DNA of 64,000 bases, from NCBI RefSeq assembly GCF_014200495.1, contig NZ_JACHBY010000005.1, positions 372,001 to 436,000 of the forward strand. The letters are read 5' to 3'. A model generated the notes under the pieces. The model was not told the DNA's origin. It did no database searches and saw only the letters and a list, made by a program, of their open reading frames with translations. Positions 17,154 through 25,605 of this stretch are shown here, one piece after another. The DNA comes from Mucilaginibacter geliditolerans. Lineage in GTDB: Bacteria; Bacteroidota; Bacteroidia; Sphingobacteriales; Sphingobacteriaceae. A program made the position numbers and the translations under genes. Numbering within the stretch: the stretch's first letter is position 1; each line of letters opens with the position of its first letter.

Positions 17154-17670
17154 GAAGCCGCTCATTGCCGCGGAGGCTACTACTTTTGTCTTGATACAAA
17201 AGGTAGCAAAAAATCAAGTCAGCAGAAATGCTTCTTTGCCGCACAGACCTTTCCCTGCAAATCAGGCAAAACCTGGGCTGCAATCTTTTTACCCTTTGCT
17301 TCGCCGTTCTTGGCTCTCGCTTCTGTAAAAATTTGCTATGCCCTGCAGCCGCACAAGGCCATCATCGTTTTGCCTGATTTCGCCCGAAGCTGTTCTACTG
17401 ACGGGGAAATAGAAAACCAGTTTTTCAACCATGTCATTGCAATCCGCTGAATAGCGGAGTGGCAACCTCGTCGCTTGCATATTGAACGCGATGAGGTTGC
17501 TTCGTCGTTCCTCCTCGCAATGATATTTTAAGAATAAACGCGGGTAAAGGCCCGAGAAAAAGCGCGGGCCTGGGTGTTTTGCCTGTGGGTGGAAGAATCT
17601 TTTTGTCTTGATCTTTGGTTACTTTGGATCAAGCCAAAGTAACTAAGGCTCCGCGCCTATGAGCGGCTTC
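17154..17670 (+). repeat. Composite inverted-end element, copy 1
   Basis: The two ends are imperfect inverted copies: GAAGCCGCTCAT at 17154 and ATGAGCGGCTTC ending at 17670, each followed inward by a CCGCGGAG-type block. Just inside are hairpins 17180-17206 and 17618-17643 (10-base perfect stem GTTACTTTGG/CCAAAGTAAC). The interior has inverted AAATCAGGCAAAAC-type blocks and a GGCCCG/CGGGCC hairpin near 17552. A family A palindrome (17432-17524) interrupts it. It can be translated in one frame (17130-17450), but comparison of copies points to structure rather than coding. Copies: 29708-29965 (half, inverted) and 60931-61363. Confidence 0.85.
17432..17524. repeat. Family A palindrome nested in composite element
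   Basis: The arms TGTCATTGC and GCAATGATA enclose GCAACCTCGTCGC and its complement. It sits inside composite element copy 1 and is missing from copy 3. Confidence 0.85.
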
Positions 17671-17766
17671 ACGCGATATTCACACCAGTAACCTCGTCGC
17701 TTGCATATTAAGGTTGTCTCGCTATTGCTAGCAAGTCCTTATGCTATACAAAGCAATCATTAAATA

Positions 17767-18750
17767 CTACTCATTTATAGCATTACCCAGGCTAATTAAA
17801 TAACTTTCATCTATCTTATCGTCAGCATGGTCGGATGCAAAAGTGGTAAATTTAGCGCTCTCGTCAGCAAAAGTCTCTTTAAGCACCTTTTTCTTAAGCG
17901 CTACCTGCTGAAAGCTGCCGCTTTTTAAATTGAATACGTAGTAAATGTTATCATCTACAAATTCATCATAAGCATTGCCTGTAGAAGTGATACCATTTGT
18001 TTGATAGTTGGATGCTACAAACTTGGTAGTTGTCAACTTGTATATTTTATATTTAGTACCCGTGCTTATCAGTTGACTATACATATCATTACTTATACCC
18101 AGGACACGTTCAAAGCTATAAGGCTGATCATGTGTATCAAAAAGCACGAATGATTTGATGGTGTTTCTATCAGCTATATTTACGTTGTTAAAGTCTTCGG
18201 TTATATACAAGTCGCCTTTTATTTTATCATAATTAAAAAGCATGGCTGGGGTTTGTATGATGTCGCCATTAGCTTTAACCATATACCCATGCACCCATTG
18301 TGTAAATAAAAAGCGATGGCCTACAGTTTCTTTCGTGGTAGTAAAAACCGCCAACCCGCCAATTGTTTTGCCCCTATTGATATCATCTCCGGGGTGTTGA
18401 TTATTAAAAGCTGCCAATAAAAGACCGGCATCACTTTGAGCTGGGGGTGTTTTATTAATAACCGCTGTCGGGTTGGTTTTTTTTAAAACCACTTGCAGGT
18501 TTGCCGTTGCATCAGCCTGCGTATCATTATAGCCATTACAGTTAATTGTTATTTTGGAGGATGGATTAGCCAATAAAGTGAAATGCCCGGTAGAATCTGA
18601 ATAAGTTGCATTGTTATCGCTTTTTATAAACGCATAATGCACCGGGTAACCCTGATCGCTTTTAACAGTGCCATTAATGGTAATGCTTTGCGCCAGTGTA
18701 ATTCCGTAAAAAGCAATAAAAAGCAAAGTAGATAAAATGAGCTTTTTCAT
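17767..18750 (-). CDS. Exported protein with carboxypeptidase-regulatory-like domain
   Basis: The 327 residues begin with a signal peptide (1-20, MKKLILSTLLFIAFYGITLA). A CarboxypepD_reg-like beta-sandwich (about 22-92: ITINGTVKSDQGYPVHYAFI, then DSTGHFTLLA) follows. The remaining 230 residues have no motif I recognise; they are rich in Asp, Asn and aromatic residues. Such domains usually occur in periplasmic or outer-membrane proteins of Bacteroidota. It is a single minus-strand gene between repeat clusters. Confidence 0.82.
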   Translation of the reverse strand: MKKLILSTLLFIAFYGITLAQSITINGTVKSDQGYPVHYAFIKSDNNATYSDSTGHFTLLANPSSKITINCNGYNDTQADATANLQVVLKKTNPTAVINKTPPAQSDAGLLLAAFNNQHPGDDINRGKTIGGLAVFTTTKETVGHRFLFTQWVHGYMVKANGDIIQTPAMLFNYDKIKGDLYITEDFNNVNIADRNTIKSFVLFDTHDQPYSFERVLGISNDMYSQLISTGTKYKIYKLTTTKFVASNYQTNGITSTGNAYDEFVDDNIYYVFNLKSGSFQQVALKKKVLKETFADESAKFTTFASDHADDKIDESYLISLGNAINE

Positions 18751-18838
18751 ATGAGGTGGTTTGGTTATCTAATCTAAACAAATAAATAACAAATAGTTAT
18801 TTTGGTAACACTCTTTTTACAGGTATTGGATAATACTC

Positions 18839-18920
18839 TGTCATTCTGAGCGATAGCGAAGAAACTGTCCGTGTTTTACCTGCTGCATGTAAAATAGATG
18901 CTTCGTACCTCAGCATGACA
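18839..18920. repeat. Family B palindrome (CTGAG variant)
   Basis: TGTCATTCTGAGCGATAGCG at the left and CTCAGCATGACA at the right form inverted ends. It shares the TCATTnnGAGCGATAGC framework of family A but has different inner arms. Confidence 0.8.
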
Positions 18921-18931
18921 ATTGATTTATA

Positions 18932-19723
18932 TTATAAATCAACTAATCCCTTATTCTTTAAATGATTTAGGTAGATATCAAGCTCCATATCACCCATACC
19001 ATATATTTGCCCGGTTTGCCAAAATACCTGATATATTTCGGGCCTGGTTGTTATGCCGCTATCATAAATATCGAACAGTTTTTGTTCAATATAATTCAAG
19101 CCTGTTTCATTTACTTCCAGGCGTTTAACATGTGCCTGTAGTGCTTTTTTAAGCGAATGCAGGTTGCCCCAGTAATTTGTTTCGTTCAGCCAGTTTTGCA
19201 ATTGGGTGGCATCACTATTTACATAATAATTCCATGCCTCGGCGGCAATAACAAAATCAGGTTCGCCTAACTGAACACGGATATTATCGTATAAATATTC
19301 CAGTTGTGCTTCATCAAGCTCGCCCATGCCACGGAAGTCATCCATCCCCGGATAGCTATCCGGACAAATGAGGTAGACGGCAGGTGCAGATAGGTCGGTT
19401 TGTTTACTCAGCATGAGGATAACCCCCAGCATGTTTACCTGGCAATGCAGATCAAACTCAAACCAAAGATCAATCTCATGATAAGGTTCGCTGAGCTTGC
19501 TTAACTCATTGATTATTTTCTCCTCATACGCATCGGGTTTTTCATCAAAACCCCGGCTAATCCATTCCGAGCGTTTCCGCCAGAAACTGCCTGAAGCAAT
19601 GTTTTCTTCCAGCGGTCCTTCGGATAGCACTTCGCGCCAAACCATAACATCGCCTTCGATGCCGGTTTGTTCAAAGCTGTTTAACATTGCATCGCCATTG
19701 AGTATGTGGAGTACGTTTTCCAT
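18932..19723 (-). CDS. DUF1835 domain-containing protein
   Basis: The 263-residue cytoplasmic protein begins MENVLHILNGDAMLNSFEQT, the usual opening of DUF1835, followed by VMVWREVLSEGP; the C-terminal part resembles the partner DUF3658. The function of this family is not established. An upstream in-frame start at 19837 would add 38 residues of unlike composition, so I chose the ATG at 19723. It stands alone between two family B repeats. Confidence 0.85.
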   Translation of the reverse strand: MENVLHILNGDAMLNSFEQTGIEGDVMVWREVLSEGPLEENIASGSFWRKRSEWISRGFDEKPDAYEEKIINELSKLSEPYHEIDLWFEFDLHCQVNMLGVILMLSKQTDLSAPAVYLICPDSYPGMDDFRGMGELDEAQLEYLYDNIRVQLGEPDFVIAAEAWNYYVNSDATQLQNWLNETNYWGNLHSLKKALQAHVKRLEVNETGLNYIEQKLFDIYDSGITTRPEIYQVFWQTGQIYGMGDMELDIYLNHLKNKGLVDL

Positions 19724-19817
19724 TTTGATGAAGATTGATGTTGTATTAACAAAGTAAAAGATTTTTGGGGAGAGTGTAATGGGAATATTACGAGGTGATG
19801 ATTTTGCGGGGCCTTGC

Positions 19818-19908
19818 CATGCTGAGGTACGAAGCATCTGCTATACATGCGGACGATTATCGCTCGTTTAGGACGCGGATAGGTTCTTCGCTATCGCTCA
19901 GAATGACA
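19818..19908. repeat. Family B palindrome (CTGAG variant)
   Basis: CATGCTGAGGTACGAAGCATCT at the left matches the complement of the 18839 unit, and GCTATCGCTCAGAATGACA closes it. A family F block (19919-19983, CACCC arms) follows directly. Confidence 0.75.
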
Positions 19909-19993
19909 AGGGGGCTTTTAGACTCACCCCGACTTTGCTTCGCTTGTCGACCCTATCTACGCGCAGCGTATAGAGGGTGGGGAAAAACTCTTT

Positions 19994-20034
19994 ATAAACA
20001 ACAAATCCCGGCCTGACCGGGATTTGTTGTTTAT
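19994..20034. terminator. Strong terminator after the C-terminal protease gene
   Basis: Perfect 18-base arms (19994-20011 and 20017-20034) form a stem ending CCCGG/CCGGG with a 5-base loop. It lies 16 bases from the stop of the minus-strand protease gene. Confidence 0.85.
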
Positions 20035-20050
20035 ATGTTATCAGTATATT

Positions 20051-22195
20051 TTAGTTCTGTAAAACAGGGGTAACCTGTGTAACCTTACTGTTTATGTTAA
20101 TATAGTCGGTAAGGATCTGACCTGCTTCAATTTTCAGGAAGTCGAGGTCCTCATTTTTAGGTTTTGTTTCGCCTTTTTTCAATGCTTTTAAACCTAATGC
20201 TACACGGCGTAAGTTATCACGCTCAAATGTTTTTTGCTCATCATCATCACGTTGTTTTTTCAGTTGTGCCTCATTCAGCGTTACTGATTTTTCATCATCA
20301 TGCTTTTTAAAGTCGGCAACATCCTGTAACAGGTATTTGTAGCTGTTGCTGTTGCTCATGCGCTGCTCGTGCAGTTTTTTCAGCTGTGGTATAACCGGGC
20401 TCAGGTCGCCAAATTTGGTATAATCACTCTTAGCGATCACATCAAATGGCATAGCCGATGGTTCAGTATCCTCACCATATTTATCTAAAGGAATAACTGA
20501 CGGGAATTCAATATCAGGTGTAACACCATGGCGCTGGGTTGAGTTACCGCTAATGCGGTAGAACTTGGCTATAGTTAAATTCAGCTGGCCGAATTTGCTT
20601 TCGCTGCCGCCTGTTGGCGCTGCCTTTTCGTTATTCACTACTTTATTTACCATATCGGCAAGGGTAGGGCTGATCACTTTATCAAGCTCGATCTCGCTTT
20701 GTACCGAACCCTTACCATAGGTTTGAGTACCTAGTATTAATCCGCGACCATAATCCTGTATAGCGCCCGAGAAGATCTCTGATGCTGATGCGCTAAAGCG
20801 GTCAACCAAAATAGCTAACGGGCCTGAGTAAGCGATAGACGGATCCTCATCCGCATCAACTTCAACCTCGTTCTTGGTATCTCTTACCTGTACTACCGGG
20901 CCTTGTTTTATGAACAGGCCGGTTAATGAAATAGCTTCAGATAATGAACCGCCGCCATCTTCGCGCAGGTCGATCACTATACCGTCAACATTTTCACGTT
21001 TAAGTGAATCCAGTATCAGTTTTACATCACGAGTGGTGCTATGATAGTTGGCTGCCCCTGATTGCGCTGCAGCGTTATCTACATAAAAAGCAGGGATGTC
21101 AATAATACCGATCTTAATTTGTTTTCCATTAAGATTATAGGTGCGCATCTCTTTTTTAGCCAGCGCATCCTCTAAAACTATTTTCTCGCGTACTATTTCC
21201 ACTACTTTAGGCTTGCTGCCTACTGCTGCTTCACCTGGCAGTATTTGCAGCTTTACAGTAGTGCCTTTAGGGCCGCGGATAAGGCCTATGGCGTTGTTAA
21301 TATTCCAGCCTACAATGTTCTGGAACTCGCCATCCTTGCCTTGCGCTACACCTACAATACGGTCTTTAGCATTTATCTGGTGGCTTTTATCAGCCGGGCC
21401 GCCATGTACCAGTGTTTGGATGGTTACATATTCGTTTACCGACTGTAGCGTTGCGCCAATACCTTCTAATGAGCGCGACATTTCCATATTGAACTGTGCC
21501 GCGTTAAAAGGGTTAAAGTAGTTGGTATGCGGGTCTATCGCCTCGGTAAAGGCATCCATATAATATTGGAAAACTTCCTGGTTTGATAGTTTGTTTGATT
21601 GCGACAATAAGCTCTGGTAGCGTTTTCTCAGCGTTTCCCTATTCTTAGCCATATCAGGCGTAGCCAGTTTAAGGTTAAGCAAGTCGTATTTTACGTGCTT
21701 GGTCCACAGATCGTCCATCTCAGTCTGTGATGCTATCCATGGCAGATTTTCACGGTCGAAAGTGAAAGTATCGTTTGTGCTGAAATCAAACTTATCATCG
21801 ATATGGGCGATGGAAAATTTAATACGATCAAGGTATCTTTTTTGAAAAACATTGAACATGTAAAAAACATCGTTCAAATTGCCGCTTTTCATGTCATCAT
21901 CCAGCACATCCTTGTACTTGTCAAAATCCTGTATATCAGATGCCAGCAGGTAATTGTGGTCCTCATCCAATTTTTTAAGGTAGCGGTTATAAACAACCTC
22001 GGATAGTGAATCATTCAGATCAACCTTTTTATAATTATAGCGGGATATTAAACCTGCCACTTCCTTTGCAACAATATTCTGGCGTAAATCGGGCTGAAGA
22101 TCATTTGAGCCTACAACCTTCATAGGTTTTGCAGGCGTGGCATGACAGGCCAGTGCGGCACCAAGCACTAAAACAACACATAATTTCTTTAACAT
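20051..22195 (-). CDS. prc: Carboxy-terminal processing (tail-specific) protease
   Basis: This is a periplasmic serine protease of family S41, 714 residues from the ATG at 22195, where a signal peptide begins (MLKKLCVVLVLGAALACHA). A PDZ domain (about 245-330) includes GIGATLQSVNEYVTI and GLIRGPKGTTV. The catalytic Ser (about 472, in RFSASASEIFSGA) and Lys (about 495, in QTYGKGSVQ) form the Ser-Lys dyad. A C-terminal helical DUF3340 region follows, as in E. coli Prc. Prc trims or degrades periplasmic proteins, including cell wall enzymes. A longer start at 22231 would place 12 charged residues before the signal peptide and is less likely. Confidence 0.94.
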   Translation of the reverse strand: MLKKLCVVLVLGAALACHATPAKPMKVVGSNDLQPDLRQNIVAKEVAGLISRYNYKKVDLNDSLSEVVYNRYLKKLDEDHNYLLASDIQDFDKYKDVLDDDMKSGNLNDVFYMFNVFQKRYLDRIKFSIAHIDDKFDFSTNDTFTFDRENLPWIASQTEMDDLWTKHVKYDLLNLKLATPDMAKNRETLRKRYQSLLSQSNKLSNQEVFQYYMDAFTEAIDPHTNYFNPFNAAQFNMEMSRSLEGIGATLQSVNEYVTIQTLVHGGPADKSHQINAKDRIVGVAQGKDGEFQNIVGWNINNAIGLIRGPKGTTVKLQILPGEAAVGSKPKVVEIVREKIVLEDALAKKEMRTYNLNGKQIKIGIIDIPAFYVDNAAAQSGAANYHSTTRDVKLILDSLKRENVDGIVIDLREDGGGSLSEAISLTGLFIKQGPVVQVRDTKNEVEVDADEDPSIAYSGPLAILVDRFSASASEIFSGAIQDYGRGLILGTQTYGKGSVQSEIELDKVISPTLADMVNKVVNNEKAAPTGGSESKFGQLNLTIAKFYRISGNSTQRHGVTPDIEFPSVIPLDKYGEDTEPSAMPFDVIAKSDYTKFGDLSPVIPQLKKLHEQRMSNSNSYKYLLQDVADFKKHDDEKSVTLNEAQLKKQRDDDEQKTFERDNLRRVALGLKALKKGETKPKNEDLDFLKIEAGQILTDYININSKVTQVTPVLQN

Positions 22196-22382
22196 ATCTT
22201 TTACAGTCTTTAAATCGGGATATAACATCAATACTTGTGCCTAATATAAGTTCGCTAATGTAAATAAAAAGAGACAGTCATAAAGCTGCCTCGTACTTAA
22301 AATAACAATATTACAATAATGTTTGATTTTTTAATAAGTAAGACGGGCATTTTACCTTATTGTTACAAAGCGGAGTAAAAAT

Positions 22383-23033
22383 TCAATCAGTTTTTTTAGC
22401 GTTGGCAGCCGTAGCCAAAATAGCAGCCATAACGGCATCATCATAACGGAGTTCAGTTTTTGAGGCGGTTGTTCTGTTTAACTGTATGTATTTTACTTCT
22501 TTATCAATATTAGCCATATCGGCATGCCAACCCTGGGTATTAGCTATCTGATAGGCTTCTGCCAGGTCCTGCTGGGCCAAAACAATATCGCCCATATCAG
22601 CCTTGATCAGCGCCAGCGACATTAAATTGGCAATGGTATGCTTGTTGTCATTCTGCGTGCGTGATATGGAATTGCTTTGCAGCAGGTACCATTTAGCTTC
22701 GGACAAACGGTTTTGTTTGATGTATAGCTTTGCGAGTTCGCTAAAGTTGTAGCTGGCCTGGTCATAAATCCTGAAACGCATATTATGCTGCGCGGTTCTG
22801 ATGAGGGCGTCCTCGGCAAGTTCAATGCTGAAATCGCTTTCTTTTAGGGCGAATGGCTTTATTTTAGTTGCAGCAAGTTTTGGAATGGGGAAATGCAGGT
22901 GCGCGGCAGGGTTATCTTTTACAAGTGTAACTGCCGGGTAGCGGTGCCTTAAAATGCTAACTCTCCACCACTGGGCCGAGGCCGAGTAGCTTATTGTCAT
23001 GAACAGAACAATAATTAGCGTAAATTTCTTCAA
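22383..23033 (-). CDS. Exported protein with tetratricopeptide-like helices
   Basis: The 216-residue protein starts with a TTG codon; the signal peptide (MKKFTLIIVLFMTISYSASA) begins there and no upstream in-frame ATG exists. Residues 75-190 form helical pairs resembling TPR units (YNFSELAKLYIKQNRLSEAK, then ALIKADMGDIVLAQQDLAEA). It probably acts as a periplasmic protein-interaction scaffold; its partner is unknown. A TATATTTG box lies 38 bases upstream of the start. Confidence 0.8.
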   Translation of the reverse strand: MKKFTLIIVLFMTISYSASAQWWRVSILRHRYPAVTLVKDNPAAHLHFPIPKLAATKIKPFALKESDFSIELAEDALIRTAQHNMRFRIYDQASYNFSELAKLYIKQNRLSEAKWYLLQSNSISRTQNDNKHTIANLMSLALIKADMGDIVLAQQDLAEAYQIANTQGWHADMANIDKEVKYIQLNRTTASKTELRYDDAVMAAILATAANAKKTD

Positions 23034-23071
23034 TGTTATTTCCCTTGGATTTAATCGTATTAACCAGAACG

Positions 23072-23079
23072 CAAATATA
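23072..23079 (-). promoter_or_regulatory. Bacteroidota -7 promoter box (TATATTTG)
   Basis: This matches TAnnTTTG on the minus strand, 38 bases before the TTG start of the TPR-like gene, and supports that start. Confidence 0.55.
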
Positions 23080-23116
23080 CTAATTAATATTATGCAAGAT
23101 AATTATAAAACTGTGA

Positions 23117-23959
23117 TTATTCAAAAACCTGGATTTGTGTATCGTGTAATGCCCACACCATATAAGGGTGCGTATCAGCATGATAGATATCGCCATTGGC
23201 TGATATGCCTATGATGCCGGCAAAGCCGTCGAAAGGTTTTAGCTCGTCTAAAGTCTTCTCGGTAGCGAAGAATAATGGCATGCCATCGGTTACCCGGGTA
23301 ACTATTTTTGCGGCTACGGCGCCGCTTACAATATCCTCACCTACGCCGGTGCATGAAATGCCCGCGAAGCCATTGCAATAATTACCTGCCGCGGTAGCAG
23401 AATCGCTTACACGGCCCGGTATCTCAAAGCCTTTGCCCCCGGTTGAGGTAGCTGCCGCCAAATTACCATCGCCATCAAGCGCTACACAGCCAACGGTACC
23501 CAGGCGGATAGAGTCACTTAACTTTTGTTCGTATTCCATACGGCGCTGGGGGGTTTCAGGATTGTAATAATCAAAGCCATTTTCACGGGCAAATTCCTGC
23601 GCGCCTTTACCGCTTAATACTTTATCCTCGTAATCCTGCAATTTCTCGGCTACACAGATGGGGTTTTTTACATCTTCAACATTTATAACACCCGAAAAAC
23701 GCAGGGTTTTGCCATCCATTAATGATGCGCTGAGCCTGATCTTACCATCGCTTTGTATTTGTGAGCCGGTACCGGCATTAAAAAGTTCAGAGTCTTCAAG
23801 TAGTGCTACAGTATAAACAACTGTTTCAAACGCTGTGTGATCCTGCAGGTATTTATAGCCAAGCTCCACAATTTCTTTTAAGGCCGTTTGCTTGGCTTTT
23901 TTAACTTCCTGGTTGGTTTGCGATTCGCTGAAGAAGCCGCCGTGGATGATTAGTTTCAT
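23117..23959 (-). CDS. Isoaspartyl peptidase / L-asparaginase (Ntn hydrolase)
   Basis: This enzyme cleaves beta-aspartyl dipeptides. The 280-residue precursor self-cleaves before the nucleophile Thr155 in GTVGCVAL. STGGKGFEIPGRVSDSA and the downstream CTGVGEDI match the substrate-binding loops of the plant-type asparaginase family. The start at 23959 (MKLIIHGGFF) is the family's usual N-terminus; the longer frame to 24016 adds 19 unlike residues. Its place near cyanophycinase and cyanophycin synthetase suggests it hydrolyses beta-Asp-Arg, the product of cyanophycinase, to aspartate and arginine. No signal peptide, so it acts in the cytoplasm. Confidence 0.92.
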   Translation of the reverse strand: MKLIIHGGFFSESQTNQEVKKAKQTALKEIVELGYKYLQDHTAFETVVYTVALLEDSELFNAGTGSQIQSDGKIRLSASLMDGKTLRFSGVINVEDVKNPICVAEKLQDYEDKVLSGKGAQEFARENGFDYYNPETPQRRMEYEQKLSDSIRLGTVGCVALDGDGNLAAATSTGGKGFEIPGRVSDSATAAGNYCNGFAGISCTGVGEDIVSGAVAAKIVTRVTDGMPLFFATEKTLDELKPFDGFAGIIGISANGDIYHADTHPYMVWALHDTQIQVFE

Positions 23960-24016
23960 GGGGTATGTTGTTGCAAGTGGCGCGGTGCGGACACCTATGC
24001 CTGCCTTAAATTTCAT

Positions 24017-24428
24017 TGCCCCGTGGCTTTAGCCCGGGGATATTTTTGGTTTATATTTTCTGGCTTTAGCCTAAATTTTGTTGGGCTAAAGCGGATTTAT
24101 ATTTATTAATTATGGTTGTGAGTTCGTTTGGGCGTTCCCTGCGGTCGGGCTTTACACTCATACTACACAGGCATTAATCACAAGGCCGGTACCTGTTTCA
24201 ATCCCTAACGCGTTTTACCCCCTCCGTCTCCTTCGTCGACACCTCCCCCTAAGCTTAGGGGGAGGCCGGGTGGGGATAAACGCGCTTCGTTGACTCACCC
24301 GGTCTTAGCTTCGCTCGACCACCCTCTCTTCGCCTGCGGCGGAAAGAGGGTTAGCTCTTTTTCTTTTTTCGATTCGCTAACACACCCCTGCCCCTCTCAA
24401 GAGGGGAACCCCGGGGCGCTGTTACTTT
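24017..24428. repeat. Repeat-rich gap between the isoaspartyl peptidase and cyanophycinase genes
   Basis: No gene is seen. Features: inverted TGGCTTTAGCC / GGGCTAAAGC blocks (24021-24091), a GGGCGTTCCCTGCGGTCGGG block (24130-24150) of a type I recall from other Bacteroidota genomes, CCTCCCCCTAAGCTTAGGGGGAGG (24241-24265), a family F unit (24293-24346) and CCCCTCTCAAGAGGGG (24392-24407). The gap separates two genes that would otherwise form an operon. Confidence 0.65.
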
Positions 24429-25346
24429 CTATCGTTTTAAATCGCTATCGCCGACTTTTATAAATACGCCGTCTTCAACCTTAACAATTTTTTTGATGAG
24501 TAGTTTGTGCTGTTTCAAATCGTACTTATCAAAGATGGACATTACATGTACTTTCAGGTTCTCGATAGATACTGGTGAGCCCATTTCTACCTCGTATATA
24601 TTGGTGGCAACCATACTGCGGCCATCAACCAAAATAATTAGTCCGGAGCCTATGGCTTCCATCATGGTGCCTTCGGTAATTAGCAGACCTGCGTCCTCGC
24701 CCAGGCCTATTCCTAATATGCCGGGGTTGCTGGCTACAGCATATAATAATCTGCCTATGCGGCCGCGCTGTACAAAGTGGGTATCAACAAAAACAGAATC
24801 AATAAAGCCTAACCCGGCGGTGATCTGTACGTGGCCTTTTATTAAGGCTTCGTTGCTGGAGCCGCGGTAGATCATGTGTGCCGAAGCTGCTGCCGCGCCC
24901 GCTGATGTGCCCGCTATAACAAAGTGCTCGTTTTGATAGCGTTTTTTCAGGATCTGCAAAAACTCGGTGCCGCCAAATATGGCGCTCAGGCGAAGCTGGT
25001 CGCCGCCGCTGAACATCACTACATCTGCTTCGCGGATACGGTCGAGGTATTCTTTTTTGGCTGCATCCTCGCGTGTGCGGATATCGAGCACATTAATATG
25101 GGTAACATTAAGGTGGTTAAAGGCCTTAATGTATTCATCGCCCACCAGTTCTGGTATTTGTGAAGCGGTAAGTATCACCTCAATTTTTGAACCCTCGTGC
25201 TTTGCCGATTCGGTGATGATGCGCTTTAGAATGCCCTGCTCAAAAAACTTGATATAATTAGGCTGTAAAATATTCTCCTGCGCGCTGATATTACTTCCCA
25301 TATCAACGGCACCTCCTATTATTATCAGTTTTCCCTTTGGCGTCAT
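24429..25346 (-). CDS. cphB: Cyanophycinase
   Basis: This family S51 serine peptidase degrades cyanophycin to beta-Asp-Arg dipeptides. The 305 residues contain the nucleophile elbow GTSAGAAAA (Ser148) and the FSGGDQLRL loop (112-120). LIIIGGAVDMGSN opens the protein, as is usual for the family. There is no signal peptide, so the enzyme is intracellular. It faces away from cphA across 259 bases, and an isoaspartyl peptidase lies downstream on the same strand. Confidence 0.94.
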   Translation of the reverse strand: MTPKGKLIIIGGAVDMGSNISAQENILQPNYIKFFEQGILKRIITESAKHEGSKIEVILTASQIPELVGDEYIKAFNHLNVTHINVLDIRTREDAAKKEYLDRIREADVVMFSGGDQLRLSAIFGGTEFLQILKKRYQNEHFVIAGTSAGAAAASAHMIYRGSSNEALIKGHVQITAGLGFIDSVFVDTHFVQRGRIGRLLYAVASNPGILGIGLGEDAGLLITEGTMMEAIGSGLIILVDGRSMVATNIYEVEMGSPVSIENLKVHVMSIFDKYDLKQHKLLIKKIVKVEDGVFIKVGDSDLKR

Positions 25347-25605
25347 TATATTTATTTAGTGATTTAGTGAATTAGTTGTTCATAGTTCATGGTTGATGGT
25401 TCATAGCCATATATGGATATAAAAACAATCACTCAATCACTAATTCGCTAATCCACTCATTATCTACCTACAAATTAAAATAAAATGACCGACAAAGGCG
25501 GCGAATATTAAATATATATTAAAGTTTTCCTATCAAAATATTTATTAGCTTGTTACGGGTTTAGATTTAAGTAAATTTAAGCCCGTTTTAATTGAATTGC
25601 CCTTT
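25347..25605. other. Divergent cphB-cphA control region
   Basis: This gap holds a family G block (25378-25407, like the arms before uvrA) and inverted ATCACTAATTCGCTAA-type segments. It must carry the promoters of both cyanophycin genes; no clear TAnnTTTG box was found. Confidence 0.5.

Noticed and set aside
17130..17450. A 106-codon frame that recurs in part at 29630-29932 and 61001-61225
   Set aside because: The recurring phrase (CKSGKTWAAIFLP-like) comes from the composite repeat. Copies change frame and end at different places, while hairpin stems keep pairing.
24128..24200. Fragment of a tRNA or rRNA gene
   Set aside because: The CGTTCCC...GGTCGGG stretch has no cloverleaf or rRNA context; it resembles a dispersed repeat more than an RNA gene remnant.
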